A DNA stretch of 5,169 nt, from positions 1 to 5,169 of the forward strand of contig CAMWWF010000234.1 in NCBI GenBank assembly GCA_947177885.1, written 5' to 3'. The notes beneath the pieces are model-generated. The model worked only from the letters and a program-made list of their open reading frames with translations, had not been told where the DNA came from and ran no database searches. The stretch comes from an uncultured Lachnospiraceae bacterium (GTDB lineage Bacteria; Bacillota_A; Clostridia; Lachnospirales; Lachnospiraceae). A program made the translations under genes and the position numbers. Shown here in pieces: positions 1 through 5,169 of this stretch. How positions within the stretch are numbered: the stretch's first letter is position 1; each line of letters starts with the position of its first letter.

Positions 1-912
1 TCTCCAGAGAGAAGTCACCCAGGAGCCGTAGATGGTCTTCTGTCCGTGAATGATATCCGGACTGGGATTGAATGTACAGGTGCCGCCCTCTCCCACAAAG
101 GCAATCTTCCCCCACTCTCTGGTGGCACGGATGGCAAGCTGTCTGCCCGCGTCATTGGCGGACGCATCGATGGCTCTCTCCACTCCTCTGCCGCCTGTCA
201 CCTCCAGGATCCGTTCCAGGGTGTCCTCTCCGGGTTTGAACACCTCATCCGCAAGTCCCAGCTTTTTCGCCAGCTCGATACGGTAATCATTCATCTCCAC
301 ACCGATGAGGTGATTCGCTCCCAAAGCCTTTGCCAGCATCAGCGCCGCTAATCCCACAGGTCCCAGTCCCGTCACCAGCACTGCGTCATTTCCGCTGATC
401 CCTATTTTCTCTATGGCTTCATAGACCGTACCGAAACCGCAGGCCACCTGAGCGCCGTCCTTGTAAGTCAGCTCGTCGGGCAACGCGATCAGATCCTTTT
501 CCTCCGCCAGAATATAAGGCGCCATGCCGCCGTTCCTCTGCCAGCCGTATGCCTGCCTGAAACTGCTCTTACAGGAAATATAATATCCTCTCCTGCAGTC
601 GTTGCATACACCGCATCCGGAAATGTGATATACGATCACCCTGTCGCCCTTTTTGAACCGTCTGAGCCCTTCTCCTTCCTCCACAATGATGCCGCAGGGT
701 TCATGCCCTGCCACCATACCCGGAATGTAACCCTCGGGGCCCTTACCGGTGTGCTCCCTGTAAATGCACCGGATATCGCTGCCACAGATGGTAGTTGCCC
801 TGGTCTGGATCAGGACCTGTCCATGGCCGGGCACAGGTACCTCAAAATCCTTCAGTTCCACCGTGCTGTTTCCCGGGAGAACAGCACCCTTCATCAACAT
901 TTTTACAGCCAT
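1..912 (-). CDS. Zinc-dependent medium-chain alcohol/polyol dehydrogenase (3' end missing)
   Basis: This is an open frame from ATG at 910-912 running off the left edge, giving 304 residues of a family usually about 340-350 long. It belongs to the MDR superfamily (Tdh/sorbitol dehydrogenase-like), soluble enzymes that interconvert an alcohol and a ketone or aldehyde with NAD(P). Visible motifs are the catalytic zinc site ICGSD (Cys43) and GHE (His70-Glu71), with Cys158 in VACGFG as probable third ligand. The structural zinc lobe has Cys100, 103, 106 and 114 in CX2CX2CX7C spacing. The Rossmann motif GLGPVG is at 182-187, and Glu206 at the end of the second strand favours NAD over NADP. The start at residue 1 has AGAGG five bases upstream; Met5 and Met7 are alternatives without a good site. 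It is divergent from the AraC gene and probably its target. The substrate cannot be told; a sugar, polyol or threonine-like alcohol is possible. Confidence 0.93.
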   Translation of the reverse strand, partial: MAVKMLMKGAVLPGNSTVELKDFEVPVPGHGQVLIQTRATTICGSDIRCIYREHTGKGPEGYIPGMVAGHEPCGIIVEEGEGLRRFKKGDRVIVYHISGCGVCNDCRRGYYISCKSSFRQAYGWQRNGGMAPYILAEEKDLIALPDELTYKDGAQVACGFGTVYEAIEKIGISGNDAVLVTGLGPVGLAALMLAKALGANHLIGVEMNDYRIELAKKLGLADEVFKPGEDTLERILEVTGGRGVERAIDASANDAGRQLAIRATREWGKIAFVGEGGTCTFNPSPDIIHGQKTIYGSWVTSLWR

Positions 913-928
913 ATTTTCCTCTCTTTCC

Positions 929-1003
929 GCACTTATGTGCCATTTGCCGCCTGCACTTTCCTATAACTTCATTATAGCCGCTTTCCGGGAACAAAAAAGT
1001 GCA
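929..1003. repeat. Three GCACTT copies around the dehydrogenase promoter
   Basis: GCACTT occurs at 929-934 and 953-958 and, inverted as AAGTGC, at 997-1002. The last two are part of a perfect 8-bp inverted pair, TGCACTTT (952-959) and AAAGTGCA (996-1003), separated by 36 bp and bracketing the -10 element and expected start point. The 929-940 copy is also half of GCAC-TTAT-GTGC. These are candidate operator half-sites, for example for a dimeric repressor or the AraC protein. Chance occurrence is possible. Confidence 0.3.
971..999 (-). promoter_or_regulatory. Probable dehydrogenase promoter (perfect -10, poor -35)
   Basis: Reading the minus strand, TATAAT lies at 976-971. Seventeen bases upstream the hexamer at 999-994 is CTTTTT, which hardly resembles TTGACA. 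Transcription would start near 964, leaving a leader of about 50 nt before the ATG at 912. A consensus -10 with a weak -35 is typical of promoters that need an activator, which fits the divergent AraC gene. The -10 sits inside the inverted repeat CTATAA/TTATAG (961-966 and 972-977). Confidence 0.5.
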
Positions 1004-1058
1004 TTTTCTGTCATTCTGCGTTCCCATATGTCGTGTTTTTGCATCTTTTCTTGTCATC
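1000..1058. promoter_or_regulatory. Candidate AraC direct-repeat binding sites
   Basis: Two related T/C-rich elements begin 40 bp apart: TGCATTTTCTGTCAT from 1000 and TGCATCTTTTCTTGTCAT from 1040; gaps are needed to align them. The first abuts the poor -35 of the dehydrogenase promoter and the second overlaps the -35 of the araC-like promoter (1051-1056). That arrangement would suit activation of one gene and autorepression of the other. The similarity is imperfect and low in complexity, so this is only a candidate. Confidence 0.25.
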
Positions 1059-1079
1059 CCCGCAACGCAATGTTACAAT
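1051..1079 (+). promoter_or_regulatory. Near-consensus promoter of the AraC-family gene
   Basis: TTGTCA at 1051-1056 and TACAAT at 1074-1079 are separated by exactly 17 bp; each matches the housekeeping sigma-factor consensus in five of six positions. Transcription would begin near 1086, giving a leader of about 32 nt that contains the ribosome binding site AGAAGGA (1101-1107), ten bases before the ATG at 1118. Confidence 0.65.
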
Positions 1080-1117
1080 CAATATAAAATAACCGGACAA
1101 AGAAGGACACCACCGCC

Positions 1118-1975
1118 ATGAAAACTCTGTACACCGATATGGACATCCGCTTCACCATGGAAAACACGCATTTCCACGCTTTGAATATCGTCTTTGAACG
1201 CTTTGCAAGGACAATTCCCACACACAGTCACGGCAACAACTGCTATGAGATCCACTATATTCCCTGCGGATTTGGAAAGCTGCGCATAAAGGACCATGAC
1301 TATGCCATCACACCGGATACTCTCTTTGTCACCGGTCCCCATGTAGAACACTCCCAGATACCGCTGCCCGAAGACCCCATGCAGGAATACTGCGTCTATC
1401 TGAAGGCAGGCTCATCCTCCCGCCGGAGAAAACCCTCCCCCGTCACGGATGCTTTCCTCTCCACGCCTTTCTGGATTGGAAAAGATACCCAGGAAATACA
1501 CTCTCTGATGCGGCAGCTGTTTGATGAGCTGGAGCACCGTTATATCGGTTACCAGACGCAGGTGGAACTGCTCCTCTCCCGGCTTCTGGTGGCTATGGTG
1601 CGCAACTATGAGCGCCTCCATGTCTCCCCTGCTACTTTTGGCAAAAACAATCTGTCGGACTCTAAAGCTGTTATTATGGATGAATATTTTCTCTACGAAT
1701 ACCAGTCCCTGTCCCTGGATGTTCTCTCCCGCAGACTCAATCTCAGTCCCCGACAGACCCAGCGCCTGCTGCAGGAATATTATGGGAAAAATTTTCAACA
1801 GAAAAAAGCGGAGGCACGTATGTCTGCCGCCGCTATTCTGCTCTCCGACCACTCTCGAAGCATCGCTTCCATCGGGGAAGATCTCGGATATTCTTCCGCG
1901 GAACATTTCTCCTCCGCTTTCCGGAATTACTATGGAATGAGTCCCCGTAGCTATCGGAAGGGGCTGATGATCTGA
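1118..1975 (+). CDS. AraC-family transcriptional regulator
   Basis: The 285-residue product has the usual length and layout of a cupin-type AraC regulator. An N-terminal sensor of about residues 18-100 shows the cupin pattern THSHGNNCYEIHYIP (His36, His38, Glu44) and a later GPHVEHSQIP segment. A helical linker/dimerisation region follows (about 125-170). The C-terminal DNA-binding domain (about 185-283) has a first helix-turn-helix at about 200-221 (SLDVLSRRLNLSPRQTQRLL) and a second at about 249-271, then the family signature FRNYYGMSPRSYRK. The start is supported by AGAAGGA ten bases upstream and by a good promoter. It is divergent from the dehydrogenase gene across 205 nt and convergent with the YetA/PL26-like gene. 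It probably senses a sugar-derived ligand and activates one or both neighbours; the ligand is not deducible. Confidence 0.95.
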   Translation: MKTLYTDMDIRFTMENTHFHALNIVFERFARTIPTHSHGNNCYEIHYIPCGFGKLRIKDHDYAITPDTLFVTGPHVEHSQIPLPEDPMQEYCVYLKAGSSSRRRKPSPVTDAFLSTPFWIGKDTQEIHSLMRQLFDELEHRYIGYQTQVELLLSRLLVAMVRNYERLHVSPATFGKNNLSDSKAVIMDEYFLYEYQSLSLDVLSRRLNLSPRQTQRLLQEYYGKNFQQKKAEARMSAAAILLSDHSRSIASIGEDLGYSSAEHFSSAFRNYYGMSPRSYRKGLMI

Positions 1976-2021
1976 TCCTCAATGCTTTATTTCTGCACCG
2001 TCTTTTATACCGCAGCGGAGT
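1976..2021. other. Convergent intergenic gap without clear terminator
   Basis: Only 46 nt separate the two facing stop codons. I see no GC-rich hairpin followed by a T run on either strand. The only dyad is CGGAGT (2016-2021) with ACTCCG (2036-2041), a 6-bp stem with a 14-nt loop that extends into the end of the minus-strand gene and has no T tract. The two transcripts may therefore overlap at their 3' ends. Confidence 0.5.
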
Positions 2022-4565
2022 TTACAGAATCCCACACTCCGACGCCGCGCGGTAATAGACCGCCAGCGGGATCATACTCTGAGCAAAGCTCTTGCTGCTG
2101 GCATTCCCCACGATCACCGCATCCTGCACATTCCTCTTGGAGCCTCCTGCTCCCGAAACAGGATCCGCCACCGCCTTTCGAAAGGTGGTGATCCCATATT
2201 TCAGGTAATCCGCATTCCCTGACAGCTCATAGGCGATGGCCAGAGCCTCCAGCAACAGGGTGTTGTAGCCGGGCCTGTTAAGGCTGGGCAGTTCCTTGTA
2301 ATAGAACACCCCCCACTTCTCCACATAACAGTTCTCGATCAGATCGTCCACCGCCCGGAGCATCATCTCCTTTAACTCCGGATCGGGAAATTCCCTGTAA
2401 TAGCGCATAATGCTGCCGATGGCCACGGAGATCATAAAGCCCACGCGGATAACCGTATTGTCCGTATAAGGCGCCAGCCAGTTGCCGTACTGCTCCTCCC
2501 ACACTTTAAAGTCCTGTAAAATGCGGGTACATTTAGACAGCCATTTCTCATCCCGAGTCTCCACGTACAGCGCCGTCAGCGTGCGGAGCGCCCATCCTGT
2601 CTCCCGGGCGCTGGCCTCTCCCGCCCTGGCAAACATGGGAGTATCCAGAAGATACAGCACATTCCCTCCGATCCCCATGGCGGTCTCCAGTCCTCTCTCA
2701 TCCCCGGTGAAATGGTAATAGTCCAGAAGGCCTTCCACCCACTCATGGGAGCAGGCCATAACGCCGTCTATACAATGGCCGCCCGTGTGTTCCCACTGCC
2801 CTCCGATATAGTGTTCCTCCGGATGATAATGGCACACGTCCACATCCATCCAGTGACTGCAGGACGCGATATTGTAATCCAGAAATCTCCGGACGCCTGT
2901 GCGGACATACTGCAGGGCACATGCATGGGGATAGTCATACTCGTTGTTGCTCAAGACCAGATTGCCGCCTCCCCGCCCCTGATTCGTATATCCCGCGTCA
3001 TAAGAATCGCCGAAATTTAACATACCATAGGCACGGCAGTGACCGTCCGCCTTTCCTGCCAGGCACCTCTCCACATCCATATCCCATTTGTCCGCAAAGA
3101 TAGCCGGCCAGACACCGGAATCCCTGTGGGTCTCCGGTAACAGATAAGGTCTGTCGGGCATCTGATAGATCAGACTGCGATTGTCGATCTCCGTAAGACT
3201 TTCCTCCGCGTCATGAAAATGCAGCAGGAATTTCTGTTCCCGCGACATACCCGTCTGCATCACAACCTTTTCCACATTCTCCGGCACCAGCATTACGGAC
3301 AGACCGTTCCGATCCGCCTGCACCGCTTTGGGATAATTCTGCTGTGCCTGAAAGACAGTGGCGCACACACCGCCCTCCGCATCCGTACAATCCGCGAAAA
3401 AGGTTCCGTAGAGCACTTCCGGCGCATGCTCATTGGCCTCGTACATCAGCCATTCGGCATCTACGACCCGGCTCACGGCCGCGCCGTCCCGTCCCAGGTA
3501 GAAATCCGTCCTGTAGTTGGAACTTCCCGCACAGGTGCGGACATTCGCCACAGGCACCTGCTCCGCCGCCTGCTCTATTTCTCCTGTCCCTTTGACATGA
3601 AATATGGGAATTTCCGTACAGCCGGAATCATCCGCTGATTCTCCAGATCCGGCAGGCTTTGGATTCTCCGCTGATTCTCCCTGCCCGGCTGGATTCGTAT
3701 TTTCCGCTGCTCCTCCATGCCCGGCTGGATTCGTATTTTCCGCTGCTCCTCCACGCCCGGCAGACTTCGGTCCCGCCGCCATTACCATGGGGGCAGGATC
3801 CTCTGCTAAAACAGCATCTGAAGTCCTCAGCAGATGGAAGACCAGTGATGCCACATGGAGAGGATGGTCTGTAGTATTGATGATCCGATAGGAAACCTCC
3901 ACCCAGGGCTTTCCTGCCCAGGCGGTCAGCTTCAGCTCGAAATCAATCCCGGGACTGTTTTCATTCCCATCTGACACATTGCTTCCCATAGCTTTCAAGA
4001 CTGCGCAGACGGGGCCCTGCTCCACAACCCGCCAGCTGCCGATCCGCATCCGGTACTTTCGCCCTTCCCCGTCCTTTAAAAACGGGCCTTTGAACTGTTC
4101 CCGGTCATAGATGCGCCCTGCCGCATCCAACCACTGAAAAATATTCTGACACTTGTGTTCTACCCGGAAAGAAAATGCGTGATCCCGCCCGCCGCAGACA
4201 GTGGACACCGTGATCCCCGTCTCATCTTCGAGCACTTTCACAGGAGAGATACCCTCAGGCCATATCTCCTCATTCCCATTCTGATCCTGATTCCGGTCTG
4301 CCTGATCAGCTCCGTACAGCTCACATTGCAATACTGCTCCCTTATTGCCCGGCAGATCCGCCAGAAAGCGCAGAAACAGAAAACGCACCGAGTCATCCCT
4401 GTGCCGGGATGTTACCTTCGACTGGAGAGGTACGCGCTTTCCTCCCTGGTACACACATACCCTGTCTGCATCCCGCAGTTCTCCCTCCCGCACCGGAATA
4501 CTGATATAGCAGGGTTCCGATATTCTGTCGTAACGATAAAGCTTATCAAAATAAATGTCCATCAT
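2022..4565 (-). CDS. PcRGLX/YetA-like protein (PL26-type exo-rhamnogalacturonan lyase-like), cytoplasmic
   Basis: The 847-residue product resembles, from memory of the family, Bacillus YetA (of similar length) and fungal PcRGLX, the founding PL26 exo-rhamnogalacturonan lyase. The first roughly 85 residues fit the RIFT-barrel domain, then a beta-sandwich region to about 470, then an alpha/alpha toroid to the C terminus. The best-conserved stretch is 539-622, with SNNEYDYPH (539-547), SHWMDVDVCHY (570-580), EHTGGHC (592-598) and SHEWVEGLLDYYHFTGD (606-622). No signal peptide or membrane segment is present, so it should act inside the cell on imported oligosaccharides. Start choice: ATG at 4565 follows AAAGGGG (4580-4574) by eight bases. 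An in-frame ATG at 4586 has no binding site and nearly coincides with the predicted transcription start; Met2 (4562) is also possible. Oddity: four 12-residue repeats at 269-316. Lyase activity is inferred from family only; the substrate is uncertain. Confidence 0.85.
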   Translation of the reverse strand: MMDIYFDKLYRYDRISEPCYISIPVREGELRDADRVCVYQGGKRVPLQSKVTSRHRDDSVRFLFLRFLADLPGNKGAVLQCELYGADQADRNQDQNGNEEIWPEGISPVKVLEDETGITVSTVCGGRDHAFSFRVEHKCQNIFQWLDAAGRIYDREQFKGPFLKDGEGRKYRMRIGSWRVVEQGPVCAVLKAMGSNVSDGNENSPGIDFELKLTAWAGKPWVEVSYRIINTTDHPLHVASLVFHLLRTSDAVLAEDPAPMVMAAGPKSAGRGGAAENTNPAGHGGAAENTNPAGQGESAENPKPAGSGESADDSGCTEIPIFHVKGTGEIEQAAEQVPVANVRTCAGSSNYRTDFYLGRDGAAVSRVVDAEWLMYEANEHAPEVLYGTFFADCTDAEGGVCATVFQAQQNYPKAVQADRNGLSVMLVPENVEKVVMQTGMSREQKFLLHFHDAEESLTEIDNRSLIYQMPDRPYLLPETHRDSGVWPAIFADKWDMDVERCLAGKADGHCRAYGMLNFGDSYDAGYTNQGRGGGNLVLSNNEYDYPHACALQYVRTGVRRFLDYNIASCSHWMDVDVCHYHPEEHYIGGQWEHTGGHCIDGVMACSHEWVEGLLDYYHFTGDERGLETAMGIGGNVLYLLDTPMFARAGEASARETGWALRTLTALYVETRDEKWLSKCTRILQDFKVWEEQYGNWLAPYTDNTVIRVGFMISVAIGSIMRYYREFPDPELKEMMLRAVDDLIENCYVEKWGVFYYKELPSLNRPGYNTLLLEALAIAYELSGNADYLKYGITTFRKAVADPVSGAGGSKRNVQDAVIVGNASSKSFAQSMIPLAVYYRAASECGIL
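3618..3761 (-). repeat. Four in-frame 36-bp tandem repeats within the YetA/PL26-like gene
   Basis: In coding order the units are AGRGGAAENTNP, AGHGGAAENTNP, AGQGESAENPKP and AGSGESADDSGC, residues 269-316. At DNA level the 36-nt blocks 3682-3717 and 3718-3753 are identical, and the preceding block 3646-3681 matches them at 25 of 36 positions by my count. The unit is a multiple of three, so copy-number change keeps the frame. The residues (Gly, Ala, Asn, Pro, Glu) suggest a flexible surface loop inserted in the beta-sandwich region. Confidence 0.9.
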
Positions 4566-4596
4566 TCCAGGCACCCCTTTGTCCATTGATAAGAAA

Positions 4597-4625
4597 ACTA
4601 TACAACAGTTTATCTTATTTTTCTA
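4597..4625 (-). promoter_or_regulatory. Candidate promoter of the YetA/PL26-like gene
   Basis: On the minus strand TAGAAA (4625-4620) and TATAGT (4602-4597) are separated by 17 bp, matching the consensus in four and five of six positions. Transcription would start near 4590, so the leader would be about 25 nt and hold only the AAAGGGG binding site. The -10 lies within an imperfect dyad: GATAA (4588-4592) with TTATC (4610-4614), and AAACT (4595-4599) with AGTTT (4607-4611), which could be an operator. Confidence 0.4.
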
Positions 4626-4638
4626 CTGATTACAGGAG

Positions 4639-4690
4639 GCATATGTCTTTTTATACTGTTTTTTCAACACATTTCAGCATATGTACTTTT
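4639..4690. repeat. Direct GCATATGT repeats upstream of the YetA/PL26-like gene
   Basis: GCATATGT occurs at 4639-4646 and 4677-4684, start points 38 bp apart, each followed by a CTTTT stretch (directly in the first, after one base in the second). CATATGTC is also found at 1025-1032 in the dehydrogenase/araC control region, again with a T run just after. They may be sites of a shared regulator, though an 8-bp match in AT-rich DNA is weak evidence. Confidence 0.25.
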
Positions 4691-4973
4691 CGAGATATGT
4701 TCCAAAATTGCTATATCTGCAAACCGGATTATTGTTCAATTTAATAAAAGACCAGGTTTCCTCATATGTTCCTCTGACCGCAAAATCACTTCCTGTAATC
4801 AATTTTTTAAATGCTTCCACGTCTTCCGTATATTTCAGATCAAATTCATCTGCCAAAGCATTCTTATCGGCATCCGATAAGTTTGCATCATCATGAAAAA
4901 CATGATCCATATTGGCTGAAAAATAGTAAACACTGTAAGGAATAGTCTTTAAAACCTTAGACAGTTCAAGCAT
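4674..4973 (-). CDS. Hypothetical 99-aa ORF, probably the C-terminal piece of a broken gene
   Basis: I cannot name this family. The frame encodes a soluble, acidic, helix-rich protein containing YSVYYFSANMDHVFHDDANL near the N terminus and ending SNFGTYLEKYIC. It has no signal peptide or membrane helix. It looks like genuine coding sequence: the peptide is balanced and differs in style from antisense shadows. However, the ATG at 4973 has only AGG directly against it, with no properly spaced binding site. The frame also continues upstream as NKKKSAVIER to an in-frame TGA at 5004-5006. I therefore think it is the distal half of the gene whose proximal part is readable at 5017-5169 in another frame. 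If it is expressed at all, it would be as an N-terminally truncated product. Local DNA is much richer in A+T than the neighbouring genes. Confidence 0.5.
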   Translation of the reverse strand: MLELSKVLKTIPYSVYYFSANMDHVFHDDANLSDADKNALADEFDLKYTEDVEAFKKLITGSDFAVRGTYEETWSFIKLNNNPVCRYSNFGTYLEKYIC

Positions 4974-5169
4974 CCTTTCTATAACAGCACTTTTCTTCTT
5001 ATTTCATTCAATTAAATTAAGCAACTTTATTTGTATATATTCCGTCATTTCTATACAATACTTTATCTGTATTTTCCTCAAATACAAATTCTTCGGAAAG
5101 AAAAGCTCCATCCATATCAACAAGATGAACAACTTCCATAAAATGTTCCGGTTTTAAATGGTATTTATC
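4674..5169 (-). pseudogene. Disrupted gene of unknown function, 5' end beyond the window
   Basis: The proximal piece (5169 to 5017) is open from the right edge and encodes 50 residues, including HFMEVVHLVDMDGAFL, before TAA at 5017-5019. The distal piece continues in a different frame as NLIE, TGA (5004-5006), NKKKSAVIER and then the 99-residue ORF ending at 4674. Joining them needs a frameshift near 5019-5025 and read-through of TGA; a single T-to-C change there would restore CGA (Arg). Two lesions within about 20 bases suggest true decay or a small local indel rather than one sequencing error. The strand-like VVHLVDMDG with a DxD, followed later by FSANMDHVFH, is loosely reminiscent of TOPRIM/RloB-type proteins of phage-defence loci, but that is a weak impression and no function is assigned. 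The stretch is strongly AT-rich, which suggests acquisition from outside. Confidence 0.6.

Noticed and set aside
46..351. Plus-strand ORFs over the left end
   Set aside because: They are antisense to the dehydrogenase, whose minus-strand frame carries all zinc and nucleotide-binding motifs.
625..1087. Overlapping plus-strand ORFs spanning the dehydrogenase start and the intergenic region
   Set aside because: They are antisense to the dehydrogenase, have no binding sites, and run through the divergent promoter region.
1412..1906. Long minus-strand ORF of 164 codons
   Set aside because: It lies wholly antisense to the clear AraC-family gene and shows no recognisable domain or ribosome binding site.
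2016..2041. Transcription terminator between the convergent genes
   Set aside because: The only stem is 6 bp with a 14-nt loop and no following T run on either strand.
3618..3761. CRISPR-like array
   Set aside because: The 36-bp units are directly adjacent without spacers, are in frame, and code for a continuous peptide within a longer protein.
3604..3891. Plus-strand ORF with repeated AGFVFSAAPP-type peptide
   Set aside because: The repeats are the reverse-strand reading of the 36-bp array in the YetA/PL26-like gene; the frame is a shadow.
4643..4744. Plus-strand 33-codon ORF preceded by AGGAGG
   Set aside because: The GGAGG is only three bases from the ATG, too close for efficient initiation, and the frame runs antisense to the coding end of the disrupted gene with no supporting promoter.

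Overview
The window looks like chromosomal DNA from a Gram-positive gut anaerobe of the Clostridia, most likely Lachnospiraceae. This is inferred from the strong AGGAGG-like ribosome binding sites, the AraC type, the moderately GC-rich coding sequence and the YetA/PL26-type carbohydrate-active protein. The exact taxon cannot be read from the sequence.

Layout. (1) Positions 1-912, minus strand: the first 304 codons of a zinc-dependent medium-chain dehydrogenase; its 3' end lies outside the window. (2) 913-1117: a 205-nt divergent control region with a near-consensus promoter for the right-hand gene, a promoter with a perfect -10 but poor -35 for the dehydrogenase, and several short repeats that could be operators. 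(3) 1118-1975, plus strand: a complete AraC-family regulator (cupin plus double helix-turn-helix). (4) 1976-2021: a 46-nt convergent gap with no convincing terminator. (5) 2022-4565, minus strand: a complete 847-aa protein resembling the PcRGLX/YetA family (exo-rhamnogalacturonan lyase-like, PL26). It has no signal peptide and carries an unusual in-frame array of four 36-bp repeats. (6) 4566-4673: its leader and promoter region. (7) 4674-5169, minus strand: a distinctly AT-rich, apparently broken gene, readable as two pieces in different frames separated by two stop codons.

How the parts may work together (inference). The AraC regulator probably senses a sugar or pectin breakdown product and controls the divergently transcribed dehydrogenase, and perhaps also the YetA/PL26-like gene. 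That enzyme would act in the cytoplasm on imported oligosaccharides such as rhamnogalacturonan fragments, and the dehydrogenase would oxidise or reduce a released sugar or polyol. No transporter is visible in the window. The right-hand AT-rich remnant appears unrelated and looks like decayed accessory DNA.

I see no RNA genes, insertion sequences, CRISPR arrays or replication origins. The most unusual items are the 36-bp coding minisatellite inside the YetA/PL26-like gene and the doubly disrupted gene at the right edge. I found no clear evidence for a wholly new system.
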